DNA of 64,000 bases, from the NCBI GenBank assembly GCA_027625915.1, contig JANTQA010000032.1, positions 3,658,001-3,722,000 on the forward strand, in the 5' to 3' direction. Below the pieces are notes generated by a model. That model was not told the DNA's origin. It saw only the letters and a list, made by a program, of their open reading frames with translations, and did no database searches. This stretch comes from Anaeramoeba flamelloides (Eukaryota; Metamonada; Anaeramoebidae). This document shows positions 12,684-25,608 of the stretch, piece after piece. A program made the translations under genes and the position numbers. The number at the start of each line of letters is the position of its first letter. Position 1 is the stretch's first letter.

Positions 12684-15160
12684 ATGCACAACATTTACCA
12701 TTTAAACAACAACCCCTGTATCACAGCAAAAGACATTGAACCAATTTTTGCTTTTCATACAAAAACAAACAAAAAAAAAAAGACCTCAACAAATGATCAA
12801 GAACAAAAGAAACTCAATTTATTAAAAAACTCGAACCAAAAGCAAAACTTTTTTGAATACCTACCAGATGAAAGTAAAATTTTATTCGAATTTCTTTTTT
12901 AAAATAAAAAAAAAAAAGAAAAAGTTGTCAATTTAAAGAGCGTTTTTTGGAAAATTTTCATCAAAATTAATGAGTTTTCTAACCTTTTATATTTTTTCGC
13001 TTTCAAAATATTTGGTAAAAAAGAAAAACAGCAAAGAACAAATCATAACCATGACTAATTACCAAATATGGACTTCAAATTGTTTCTATAATTTTTTTTG
13101 AAATTCCTCAACAACAATAAACAAATTAAACCAAAAAAAAACAACAAAAACAAAAAAACATAAAACTCAATAACCAATTTAAATTAACAGTTATTTTAGA
13201 GATCTTCAAGTACCTTGATCACCCCTATCACCTTTGCCAATGTAGTTGCGTTAATAGGAAATTTAATCAAATTAGTGACGATCTGGCATTATGGCAAGGT
13301 GCGCTAAAAAAATGGTGCAGGAATATTGATTACATTAGATGTTACTTAGGTATAAACAGCACCTTTGGGGCTGATCTTCAGCAGGCCATTGTTTTTAAAG
13401 GCGTTGCAGGACTCACGAAATATTTTTATAAAGAAGATCAAGCCAAAAAAAAAAATAACAAACATTTAATTTCGACAATCCTGAGTGATCCAAACCAAGA
13501 AAAAACGAACACAAAACATACAGATTTAGTTCAAAATGAAAAACCAAAGATTTGTAACCAATCCAACCAAACGGAAGAAGAATATTCTGAAATGTCTCCA
13601 AATTTCGATGAATTTAGTTCTACTGATTATACAGATCCAGAAGATATTAAATTCTTTGAAAAAGTTCATTTATTGAAAAACCACCCAAACAAGGACAAAG
13701 ACAACACTAAAAACAAAACCAAAAGCAAAATAAAATTTCCTAAAAACATTTCAAAATTTGGCAATTCTTCTCCTATACCAATGAGCAATTATCAAAAGAT
13801 TAGTCATGAGAATAAAAATGGTAAAATGAATGAAAATGGTGATGATTACAATAATAACAACAATAATGACTATTTTTCAAATTCAAGTTCAAGTCAAAAA
13901 AGCCAATTATCCGAATTTAGTCATTTTGAGACTGATTCTAACCCAAATTCTGAAAAACCAGCAATTATCTATCGCAATAAGAAAAATACAAACAACAACA
14001 ACAACAACAACAACAATAACAGTTATAATAATTCTAACGCAAATAACAAACCATTTTTAAGAAAAAGTACTTATCATAAAGATCGAGAGTTAAGAGAGTT
14101 GTCTGTGCGCAAAAATGATTTTCTACTTCAAGATCAAGTCGATCTTTTACCCGAATTTAAAAAACGAATCAAAAAAGATCCAAAATGGATCTTTTTACTT
14201 CAAATAGGAAAGGTCAAGCAAATTTGGAAATTAAGAGAGCAAACCAAAGAGGCGTATTTCCAAGACGAACAAAAAAGAAAAGTTGCCAAGGCATGCCTGA
14301 TGTTCACAGGGTTCCGTCGGCAGATCTTTTTCATTGGGTTACTGGGGCTATTGTCGTCGATTTTTTTGTTAAGAAAGATGTGTGGCAAAACAAAGATGTC
14401 CTTTCTGACGTGTTTCACGCCATTAATAATTTGGAGTGTTTTGTTCTTAGTATATTCGTTTGCACAGTCGCTCTATGGGAAGCTTGACTTGGCACAGTTT
14501 AAACTCGCAAGGGGCAATTTGCTAACAGCGGTGTCATTTGTTCTCTTATTCGTTCTATTCCCATTAAAGCTCGACGGGTCGGATTTCTCTTGGATGCTCT
14601 TGATTATACCCGTCGGGATGATGTGCGTTTCGTCGTGTGTGACTGCCCACAATTTCAAAGATAAAAAAAATTATCCCGGTTCTTGGGACATCAATTACTT
14701 CCTTGGGTTGCTGATCGCAATATCACTATTCCACTTCACGTTTTTTAGTTTCCTAACGATCAAATTAGACAAATTTTGGGATTTTTCCTATGGCTTTGTA
14801 TTTATGTGGATCTTTTTTGGCGATTTTGCACCTTTAATCGGAATCGCCTCGTGGCCATTCCTAGCTATACTGTTTGATAAAAATATTAAATATGGGTTTA
14901 GACAAGTGTTCCACGAAACTAGCGAAGGGGAGAACTCAAAAAGATTCTCTTTGATTGTAATGTTCTCCTTAGTACTTTTCTTCGTGTTTTTCTGTTTCTT
15001 TTTATTAGAATTATTGGTTTTCTTAAAATTGCAATTCGCCTTCTCGTTTAGTTGGTCGTTTTGTTTCATCCCAACTATCCTGTTTTTTTCGGTACTTTTG
15101 CTATTGTCTTGTTTGTATGAATCAGTAAAATTTTTAGTGTTTCTATCAAACCAGCTTTAA
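12684..15160 (+). CDS. F-box protein with TMEM185-like membrane domain
   Basis: Two exons (12,684-12,873 and 13,191-15,160) with a 317-base GT-AG intron join in frame to 719 residues. Splicing restores a canonical F-box across the junction, residues ~60-105: LPDEIILEIFKYLD, then CSCVNRKFNQISDDLALW. This motif binds SKP1 in SCF ubiquitin ligases. A low-complexity Asn/Ser/Lys middle follows. Residues ~440-715 carry seven or eight hydrophobic segments. Around 14,560 they include LKLDGSDFSWMLLIIPV, resembling the LxLDG..SW...FIPLW pattern of the TMEM185A family. The inferred product is a membrane-anchored substrate receptor for an SCF ligase. Exon 2 is richer in GC than its surroundings. The F-box is firm; the TMEM185 call rests on the motif and topology. 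Confidence 0.8.
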
Positions 15161-18100
15161 TTTTTTTTTCTTTTTTCTTTTGCATGTTTGGGTTTTTTTT
15201 TTTTTCATTAATCTTCTTTATATTTTTTTGAAATCAAAAAATTAAAAATACACCTATTTTTTGAAAAAAATAATAATAATTTTTTAATTTATAATTCAAA
15301 TTTAATTTTTTTTTTTGTTCTTTATCTTTTTTTAATAGAAAAGATTTTTTTTTGAATATATTTTTTAAAAATAATAATCCTTAAGAAATTAGAGATATTA
15401 ACGATAACATGTATTCTCATAATATAAGCAATGGATTCATGATGATAATAAAAAAATTACAATTAATTTAACTTTATCATAATAATTCATTTAGGATTAT
15501 TCGTATTTTATACTCTGGGGAGATTGAAATACAATACCTTAACAGATAAAAATGATTTCAAAAAAAGCTAATTTATGGTTAGGGGAATCTAAAAAATTAG
15601 TAAAATTTTGGAAATTTTATAGGATTTAAATGTAAATATTTAATGATCTAAAAAATAATTTCAAAATTTTTGTAAATAAACATTGGAAATTCAAAATAAC
15701 CCCTTTTTTTATTATTTGAGGTGGGGTTATTACCCCCCTTTTGTTTATCCGAATTCCTTTATTGTGATTTTTAGAATTTTGCTAAAAACTCAAAAATAAG
15801 TTTATTACCCACTAAGGCTAATCAATAAGTTGAATTTTTTTTTATTATAATATTGAAAATTTTATTATTATTTTTCAACATATTAGATATACTAATGTTT
15901 TTTTTAATTCAGATATCTAGATTTTACGATTATTTTCATACGATGCACAATTCCGTAGAAAAAATTTTTCCCCATTTTTAACCTTTTCTCAAATTATCAT
16001 ATTCTTAATGTTCAAAATCCAAATAGAAATTAAATTAGAAAATTGAACATTAAATCATAAAAAACATGAATCCATAATACTGGATTTGAAAATGAATTTT
16101 GATTTTTCAAAAAATTTATTCAAAAAAATTTTAATATTTAAAAAAAAAACATAAATAAAAAAATCTTAAATACCAAATTTTTTTTCAATACTTCAATAAG
16201 TTAACTTAACTTGACTTACTAAAAGTTTAATTAATAAAAGGTATCAACGATCTTTTATACCCTTCATTCTTAAAAAAAAAAAAAAAAGAACATAGAATAT
16301 TTTTATTTCTTTTTGAAAAATTAAACCAAAAAAATCACAGAAATCACAGAAACCTGAGAAACCAGAATCCAAAATTTTAATGATTTAATTGATATATTTT
16401 TATTCACAAACTAATTGAATAACTTTTAGTACATATCAAATTTTAAATTAGTTATACAAGGTGTATATAAAATGATAAACTTTGAAATTATCATAAACTT
16501 GAAAGGATTTGAGATTTTAGTGATTCCTTTGATTTGAAATTAAATTGGTTTTCAAGAAAGAGATTTAATAGAGATTAAAAACGACAATTTGATACTTGAT
16601 AAAATACATTTTTTTACCTAAAAAAACTATTTTATTGTCAAAAGAGTTCCCAAAATGATTCCATTTTTAGAATTTTTTGAATCAGAAAATGTTAAAATTT
16701 GGAATCATAATACAAAATTGCCCAAACTGAAAGGGTTTTATCAACATTTTCTTGTTCTTAAAGTCCCCTTAACTAATAATTTGCAAATAAAAACAAAAAA
16801 TATTTTATTCTGATGCCTTGGAATCAAAAAAAGCATTTTTATTTGTTACCAAAACTCTGTTAAAAAAAAAAAAAGATTAAAATAATACTTTTGATTCTAT
16901 TCCAAGTAAAATAATTTTCTTAAAATGAATAAACATAAAAACATCAAGATTGACGAAAAGATGATTAAAACGAAAATCTCAAGAAGAAAAATCAAAATAT
17001 TTGTTTTTTCAGACAAATTAAATTCTTTTTAATAATTTTTAAAAAATTTTTTTTTATTAATTAACAAATTTCAGGATGTTGGGATTTAGTGAAAAACCCA
17101 ATGAGAACAAGAAATAAGTTAAGACTAATCATTGCAATAAAAAAAGAATCATTTGATTCCCCAAAATCCTAAAATAATCTTTTTTGAGTTTTTTTTTCAA
17201 AAAATAATCAAAATGTGAACTCTTACTGTCAAAAAGAAAATTAATTTCTATTTTTTTTTTAGGGGAAAGATTAAGAAGATTTGATTTCAATTCAGAAATC
17301 AAAGTCTTGGATCTCTGAAAAAAATGATAACTGTTTAAAAATTAAATTTAAAATCAAAACTTTTATTATTAATATAATTTTTTTTCCCAAATATTAAATT
17401 GAAATAATCAACTTAGTTTAATACCAATTTATTTTTATTAATGATTAATTTGATTAATTATTTTCAGATAACAAAAGTCTTAATTATCAAAATCAAAATT
17501 TTGGTTTTGAAAAAAAACAGACAAAATTTCATGATTAAAATTCTTTTTGATTACCTTTTTATGATGAATCAAAAATTATTAATTAAATTTCTTTTAAAAC
17601 CGTTATTTCGAACTTTTTGAAATTTACATTAGAGATTTGTACCACAGAAATGATAAGTGTTTCTCGTTTTAAGTACCATAACTATTCTTTAAATAATAAT
17701 TTTAAAAATGGAAATTTATGCCCCACTTTTCGGAGGTAGAGGTTTTTTTTAATTCAGAAGAATTTAGCAAAATCAAAGATTTTACTCCATTCTTTTAAAT
17801 TAAAAAAAAACCTAACGACCGTCGAATACAAATTTATTAATCACAGTTTGTGAAATTTTATTTATCTTATTGCTAAAAATCTTTCTATCTGGTTTTTACT
17901 CCTCCTGTTTCAGGATGTGGATAATTTTTAATTTGGTCATGTAAATGATATAATATTTTTTACTTTAATATTTTAATTATTTTTCTTCTTCTACTTTTTA
18001 TTTAGTAAATTTTCTTTGATTACTCCTTTCTCACTATAAATAAATAAATAAATAAATAATAAATAAAAATGGAAATTTTAAACCAAAAATAAGAACAGCC

Positions 18101-18560
18101 CATCTTTTTTTTAAATCTCTTGATTTTTAGGGAAAATAAAAAACATTAAAAAAAAAATACACATTTTCAAATAGTGAAAAAGTAAACTTTTAAAAAGTGT
18201 GATATTCCATAATAATTTTCAAAAATTCAAATATAAAGCTTTGTGATGGATTATTAAAAAGTTATTTGCCTTTTTACTTTTTCAAAATGACTTTAAACAA
18301 AATAAAAGAATTCTTGAAATCAAATTATTTCAAATTTAAAAGATTATTGTTTTTGACAAGGCAATCATAATCTTTTGAATTTAAATAATGGTTTTTTATT
18401 AATTTTGATTTTTGTTCTCGATTTAATCCTTTTATTTTCTGAATTTCAATTTTCAAAAGGGAATCAAGTTTTAGAAAAGATATTTTGTGTACCAAAATTG
18501 TTGTTCATATAAAATTGTTCAGATATTATTTGCTTTAAAATGCTGAATTTATGATTTTGT
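15161..18560. other. 3.4 kb gene-free spacer
   Basis: No coding region, RNA gene or clear element. A short inverted repeat (ATAACCCC with GGGGTTAT) lies near 15,695-15,735. A stretch at about 17,735-17,830 resembles part of the foldback DNA at 37.1 and 56.7 kb. TAAA microrepeats lie near 18,040. Confidence 0.55.
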
Positions 18561-19811
18561 TTATTTTGCTAACATTAAATCAACAAATTCTATTGTAGTT
18601 TCACATAAAGAAATTAAAAAGAAAAGGTTATTTGAAAGAATAATAAGAACAAAATTAAGAAAAAGGAAAAGGAAAAAGAAAAAAAAAAGGAAAATTACAA
18701 AAGAAAAAAGAAAACTAAAATGGATACCTTCATAATAAATTTTTCCTGTTCCATTTGGATCAGCTTCTTGGATCATTTGATCAGCTTCCTCTTTCGTCAA
18801 TGCCTCTCCAATTGTTGTCATGATATGGTGTAATTCTCCTGAAGAAACAAATCCTTGTCCTTCCTTTTGTTTATAAAAAAATATCAAAAAAAAAAAAAAA
18901 ACAAATAAACAAAAACAGTTCCAAAATTTTTAGAAAAAAAAAAGAAAGAAAGATAGCTGAGGAATTTATCTTACACGATCAAATACTCTGAAAGAATTGA
19001 TAATATCTTCTGGATCTTCTTCTTCAGATAATTTTTTTGTTATTTTGTTTAAAAATGAATTAAATGTTAAGAGTCTATGTGTTGGTGTTTGTTTATTTTG
19101 ATTTTGTTTTTTGAAATTGATAAAAAAGAAAAAGAAGCAAAAAAAGAAAAAAAATTATCAAAAAAAGAGTTAAATTAGAAAACAGATCAAAGAAAAAAAG
19201 ACAAGATTTTTTTTTGTTTTTTTTTTGATTAAAACAAAATCAAGAAAGAGGAAAAAAAGAAATAAATTTACCCATTTTCTTTGTCTTGAATTTCATTCAT
19301 CTTTAAAAGAGTCCACAGTTTTGGGAATAATTTGGTTGAGGGTTGGTTGTGAATTTGGTTCAAAATTTTCAAAACAAAATGAAAACAAAGGGTCAATTTT
19401 TCAAGGTTTATTTGGTTTGTTTTTAAAAACAAAAAAAAAACAAAAGAAAAACAAAAAAAAACAAAAGAAAAAAATTTTGTAATTAGAAAGGAACATTAAA
19501 AAAAAAAAAAAAAAAGAAATAAGAGAAGAAATACCATGTCTTGAAGTTCAGTTTCAGTTGGGTTGATACCTAAAGCTCTTAGAATAGATCCGATTTCTTT
19601 TCCTTCGACAACTCCCTGTTCATTTATTAATTAAAACAAAATAGATTTGTTTTTTTTAGTTTTTGTTGTTGTTTTTTGGTTTTGTTAAAGATTTGTAAAA
19701 GAAAAAAAAAAATAAAAGATTAAGTCTTGTGAAAGGTTTTACATTTCCTTCTTTATCAAAAAGATTAAAAGCTTCTTTAAATTCTTCAATTTGTTCGTTT
19801 GATAAACTCAT
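18561..19811 (-). CDS. Calmodulin-like EF-hand protein
   Basis: Six exons (19,811-19,743; 19,615-19,535; 19,300-19,272; 19,074-18,975; 18,863-18,728; 18,589-18,561) join in frame to 147 residues, close to calmodulin's 149. All five introns are GT-AG. The product starts MSLSNEQIEEFKEAFNLFDK and ends YYEEFVDLMLAK. EF-hand loops 1 (DKEGNGVVEGKE), 3 (DREGQGFVSSGE) and 4 (DPNGTGKIYYEE) keep Asp at position 1 and Glu at 12. Loop 2 (around EIQDKENGLLTFNSF) has lost the acidic ligand at both positions and should not bind Ca2+. This pattern, with LRALGINPT, also fits a myosin essential light chain, so the partner is uncertain. The gene lies head to head with the TFIIH gene, with 219 bases between the start codons. 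Confidence 0.9.
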
Positions 19812-20030
19812 ATTATAATAAAAAAACAAAAAATGATAAAATTCAAAATTTTTATCTATCACAAGTATAATTATGAAACATTTCAATTGGAATGGGTAAG
19901 AATCACAAACGATATAGTGATGCAAATTGTATGAAAATTTTTGTAATTACAAGTAAATCTATTTATAATCTGATTTCATTTTTTTTTAGTTTTGATTTTT
20001 TTGATCCAATTTTAAATTAATCATCCCAAA
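19812..20030. promoter_or_regulatory. Shared divergent promoter region
   Basis: The 219 bases between the start codons of the calmodulin-like gene (-) and the TFIIH subunit gene (+) must hold both 5' leaders and probably both promoters. I see no specific factor motif. It is A/T-rich, as expected. Confidence 0.5.
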
Positions 20031-23000
20031 ATGAACAACAAAAAAAAAACCAAAAAAAAAACACAAAAGAAAAAAGTTACTTTCAATTGGGAAACTCTAG
20101 AAAGAACATGGGAAGACGTTGAAGAAGATGAAAATGGAAGATTACAACAAACGAACATAAAAAACACACTTCAAGATTTAAATAAGGAATCATTAAAATC
20201 CGAATTAAGAGTAACAGAAACTATTAAAAGAGGGATGCTTCGGAAAATTGTACTTGTTGTTGATTTTTCAAAGTATTCACAAGAATTGGATCTCAAGCCC
20301 TCAAGGTATAATTCCCCAATTTGTTGTTTTGGTTGTTTTGCACTCTTACTTTCTTAATGGTGTTTGGTGCTTGAAAAAGCAACCCAAACCAATAGCATCA
20401 AAATTAGAATCAACTTCACGTTCTCAACACAAAACGTTTGATCTCAATCTCTATAATTTTTTAAAAAACCCTTCTTTTCTAATTTGCAAATCTATAGGCT
20501 TGTTCTTCAAGTTAAAGCAATTGAAAAATTTTTATTTGAATATTTTGATCAAAACCCGATTTCTCAACTTGGGATTGTTGCCATGAGAAATGGACTTGCT
20601 GATTGCATTTCGCCAATTTCAAGTAACCAAAAAAGTCATTTAAATGTACTCAATAAAGAAGCTTTAACAGGTAATTGTCTTGTGTTCAAACAAAAAAATA
20701 AGGGATTATTCAATATTAAAATAAAAATCAACAAGACTATTTTTTTTGAATATATTTTTATATATTTTATTAAGGTGGTGACGCTTCTCTTCAAAATGCA
20801 CTAGAGCTATCAAAAAGTTTATTGTCGTTTTTGCCTGGATATTATAGCAAAGAAGTTGTAATTATTTTTCTCGGCTTATCGACTTGTGATCCTGGAAATA
20901 TTTTGGAAACAATAAAAAGTTTAAAAAAAAATAATATTAGGTGTTCGATAATTGGCTTAAATGCAGAAATGTTTCTTCTTTCCCACCTTGCTAAATCAAC
21001 GCAGGGCATTTATAGAATTGCTACAAACCAAACCGAATTTATCAACTATTTATTAGAAAATGCTATACCCCCACCAAATATTGGAATGAGAGTACAGCCG
21101 TCAATGATCAAAATGGGTTTCCCCAGATTACAAGTATGTTTTAATTATTATTATTACCCCCACTCTTACTTTTATTTATATAATTATTATTAATATTGCC
21201 TTATTTTCCATCATTGATATTCTACGATTAGATTGATGAATTTTCGTTTATATTGCAAATCTAAAAAAAATTGCAAAGTTTTAAACTCCATAATTATATA
21301 AGGTATTTCCAAAAAAGTGGGGCAATTTTTTTTACATTTCATGAAAAATCATCTTTGTTAGTGAAAGTATCCATTAATTGGTATTATCAAATTAAGTTTA
21401 ATATTAATACCGATTGAATAAATGGCTAAGGTATTTCTTTCAAAATATGTTATTGGAAATATTTCCCAAAAATGAAAAAAAAAAATAGCACTTTTTTTGG
21501 TGAAAACAATGTACGACCAATTTCAATAAAAAACTGGAAATATGGAAAGGATAAAAATGATTTTTTAAACAAAAAAAACAGAGTGATATGTTTTCAACTC
21601 TATTTGAAAATTTTTTGAAATTAAACAAGTTATGAAAACGACGTTTTTTCAATCAAACAGTGTATAATAAATAGTAATTTTCAGCCTTAAAAAAATATCA
21701 GATAAAATCGAGATCAGAAATTTTAATATCTTTTATTAATGTAATACAATACTAAGAAACAAATTGAATTATTATCAAGAATCGATCAATGATTGTTAAT
21801 GATTTGGGATGTTTAAATACGTTTTTGAAGATCGAGTTTAAAAGATATATTTTAAAATAAAATTGCCCCGCTTTATTGGAAATAGCTTAATTATGGGGAA
21901 AGAAATGTTGAAAGTTTGAAAAATCATCAAAATGGCTATAACCTTAAAATTGTTTCTGTAGAATGATCAAATTGAAAAATTATTATGTACTTTATTATAA
22001 ATCCACATAAGATATAAATAGATTTTGTAACTTTGCTTGAAATAATTTAAATGTATTTTTTAAATTGTTCAATAAAGTTTTTTGCGAAAAATGAAACAAA
22101 GATATTTCCTTTACGAAATGAAAAAATTCAAAGCATTACTCTTGAAAAAAAAATATATATATATTGGTCTTATTTTTGAGAATAGATTTCTGAAATAAAA
22201 TTTTTTTTCAAATAATTAACAAAAATTTGATAAATTTTTAGTAAATATAAAATATTATCATATGTCTTTCGCTACAATTTCGGTATTTTTTATTTTTTCT
22301 AATTTTCAGTAATGGACACCAAAAATAATATTGACTCTTATGTTATTATTAAAAATTGAATCAGAATTGTTGATCAATAAACTAATAAAGAAAAAAATTC
22401 AAAGATAATAAACAGAAACATTTTTTGCTTATTGCAAAAACATTATTAAAAATCTATTAATTTGGAATTGAATGAAGAGTTACTTATTGAAATTTGAATT
22501 TAACGAGGCTAAAAAGGTTTAGATACTCGGTTTTTTGATCATATGAGATTGATACAAAATATATTTGTAATAAAAAACTAAATGTCTTGTAATACAACAA
22601 TTTTTCGAAAAATAAGAAGGTATTTTATTTTTTTGGAATAATTTTTTGGAATACTACCATTTCAATTTCGAATTCTAAAGGATAAAACATTATTTAGTTT
22701 AGAGTAAGACTGGGAAACCGTGTTTAATTGCTTTTTTTGAAGTGAAATTTTTCATTCAAAAATTAAATCCATAATAGACATCGGGGATTTGTTACTCAGT
22801 TTCATTCATGGGATTTACTTTTTGAGATTTTTTATTAACAGGTGGGTTTTAAATTTTACAAATATACATCAGGAATCAAGTAGTTTGTTGCTTGAATGTA
22901 TGGTAGTAATTATCTTTGATCTTTTTTTGGTTGAAGAAAAGAACAAAAAAAGAGAAATTTATTTTCTCAACCCATAGAAAGAATAGTTTAATTACAATTT

Positions 23001-23991
23001 TGATTTAAAAATTGTTTTTTTTTGGTGGAGTATGTTCTACTCGGTACAAAAAAAAAGGAGTTGTATTTTTTCAAGAAAAAAATTTTAAAGAAATTTTCGT
23101 TTTTACAAAAAATAAAATGGTTTTATTTATTTGAATTTTGGAAGAAAAACCAGCAAACTCAAACACTTATTGACTGATCTTGAAATGATTTTGATTTTAG
23201 TTACTAAAAAATAATAAAACGTTGAAAATATTTTTATTTTTTTTCGATTTTAAGCAAAAGATTATGTTTTTTTTTTGAACACAAATAGTGAATCAAGAGT
23301 CGGTTTTAACACTATTCTAATCAAATTTAGCTGTCTATATTCATTAAAACAAATTCTTTTTAAAAAAACATTGTCCCCGTATATTAAGACATATAAAGAT
23401 TTTTTTTTATTGTTATTTACAAGAATAAATCGATTTAAAGGGTTAATTATTTGCAGACTATCAAACCTGAAATAATTTTTTTATACTTTAAAATAGATCA
23501 AACTAATATTTATATTTATATTTTTACTTTATTTTTATTTATTGTTATTATTACTATTGATTTATTTATTATTATTAATTGTAAAGACAAATTTAAATAC
23601 ATTACCTTTAGCATTTTCAATGAAAGAAGAGTGCTTGAAAAGCGGTGGTTATCCATGCCCGCGGTGTAAAACCCGTTCTTGGAATCTCCCATCTGAATGC
23701 CAAACATGCAATTTAATGCTGATTAGTTCGCCACATCTTGCAAGGCTATACCGGCATTTATTTCCAATTCAAGATTTTGAAAAAATTAACAAAAAATCAA
23801 AAATAATTCTTAAAAAATCTTTTATAAATCTTGAAGAAAATATTGATGAATTTTTTTGTTTTGGTTGTCGAGATCAAATAATTTCTAAATTCCAATGTAA
23901 AAATTGTAAAAAATATTTTTGCCAAAATTGTAATGAATTTATACATACCACACTTCACAATTGCCCCGGTTGTTGTTCGCTCGAAAATTAA
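20031..23991 (+). CDS. GTF2H2: TFIIH core subunit SSL1/p44 (GTF2H2)
   Basis: Four exons (20,031-20,305; 20,498-20,670; 20,775-21,133; 23,587-23,991) give 403 residues; the human protein has 395. A basic leader is followed by a von Willebrand A-like domain: IVLVVDFS, then DLKPSR, EYFDQNPISQLGIV, the STCDPGNI motif and IRCSIIGLNAE, and IKMGFP at its end. The C-terminal half is zinc-binding: GGYPCPRC, LPSECQTC, SSPHLARLYRHLFP and a RING-like end (CFGC, CKNC, CQNCNEFIH, CPGC). SSL1 holds and stimulates the XPD helicase in transcription initiation and nucleotide excision repair. Intron 3 is 2453 bases and holds two transposon relics; the acceptor at 23,586 was chosen because it keeps the frame. 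The identity is firm; the exact exon 4 start is slightly less so. Confidence 0.93.
21301..21887. mobile_element. Mariner-type MITE inside TFIIH intron 3
   Basis: The left end AGGTATTTCCAAAAAAGTGG and the inverse of the right end AGCTATTTCCAATAAAGCGG are terminal inverted repeats that match at about 26 of 29 bases when extended to GGGCAATTTT. Both sides are flanked by TA, as expected for Tc1/mariner target duplication. The 587-base body has no transposase. Confidence 0.8.
22260..23394 (+). mobile_element. 1.14 kb non-autonomous DNA element, copy 2
   Basis: Second copy of the element at 10,256-11,397, in the same orientation and of nearly equal length (1135 against 1142 bases), with the same ATATGTCTT inverted ends. 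It sits in intron 3 of the TFIIH subunit gene and must be spliced out with it. Confidence 0.75.
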
Positions 23992-24787
23992 TTTGATTTT
24001 TTTATTCAAAATTTATTTCTTTTTTTTTTTTTTATAAATAATAGAGTTGCATTTTTTATTAATAATTGTTAATGAAGTAATAATTCAAATAATAATTTTT
24101 AATTTTAGAATATTATTGTTTTTTTCGATAAAAATTGAATTTATTTTATTTTTATTTCTTTACTTATAATTGTGTTTTTAATCGATTTTGTATTAAATGT
24201 TATTTTATCAAAAATAGAAAAAATCTTTTTTTATCCAAAATAGACACATGAAATTGTGAAATGTGTTTATTTTAGATTGTTTTATAAACTCTTTTTTCAA
24301 ACAAAAGGGTACACCTCTTAAATCATCAATACTATTGAATTTGATTGTTAATAAGATAATTATTTATTGGCGATTTTCATTTTAATTCTTCATTTTTTCA
24401 TTTTTTTTTTTTTTTTTTATTTTATGGATATTGAAAAGTTGGAAAATGAAAAAATAAGATAAGAAGAAACCAATTTGGAAATAATCTGACAGTAAAAATG
24501 GAAACAGTTTAAGTTTGATTTCGAATGAGCTAGATGTAGGAATTAAGAAAGAGATTATTAGATTGATGGATAGAACAAAGAAAAAGAAGGAAAAAAAAAC
24601 AATTCCAACAAAATAACCAGATGAATTGTGACTCTATCTTTAAAATGAGACTTTAAAGAACAAAATTTTGACGTCTAAAGATGTTATCAATAACCCGTAA
24701 AGAACTTTTTCACAATTCACCTTGTTCAAAGGTTGTTATTGATTCAATAATTTTTTTTCATCGCAATTTACAAAACAAGATTTCTCA

Positions 24788-24984
24788 TTCCAAATAAAAG
24801 GGCACACTAATTTTTAAAATATTTGCTTTTATTTTTTATTGTTTTGTTTTAATGATTTTTAAATCTTCAGTTGAGTGTTTTTATTATGTTTTCACATGTT
24901 TTTTAAATTTTAGAAAGATACTAAAATTTATTTTGTTTCAATTATGAATAATTCTTGAAAATTTATGTGCCCTTTTATTTGAAT
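24788..24984. mobile_element. Short MITE with AAATAAAAGGGCACA ends
   Basis: TTCCAAATAAAAGGGCACA on the left and the inverse of the right end, TTCAAATAAAAGGGCACA, are inverted repeats about 160 bases apart. No coding capacity. The target duplication is unclear. Confidence 0.6.
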
Positions 24985-25608
24985 AAGAGCTTATTTCGAA
25001 TTTTATCCTGTTTAAAAAAAAAAGTTGACTTTTTCATGATATACATGATTTTTTAGTCAACCTGCTTTATTCTTCATCATCATCTTTCTTCTTTGAAATG
25101 ATGTTTTAAAATTGTGTAAATTTAAATTAAAAAAAATATATATTTTTTTTGAAGAATTTTACTTCCAACAAAAATATTTTTGATTATTCGATAAAGCCCT
25201 TAGCAATCCTGGATTGGCTTAAATTTCATCAAGTTTACAATTATAGATTTAAAATAATATTGAATTTCGTAACTTATTTCCTATTTATCGAATAACTTAA
25301 TTTCAAATAATATAATATTTTTTTAATAGTAAACTATTTTTCAAAAATTTTGAATCACTTGTTTTTAGTTTTTCGTTTTATTTTTTTTAATTTTTAAAAT
25401 ATCAGGTTTTTATATATTTATAATGATTTAAAAGTTAATTACAAATCAGATTTAATTATTTGTTGTTCTTGAAATCTAAAGAATTTTTTTTTTTTTCAAT
25501 TTATTATTTTAGGTGAATAACAATTTTTGAAATGGTGTTTATATATATATAATAGATTATTATTAAAAGGGGAATGATTTATTTGGGATGATAATGGATA
25601 TATGTATA

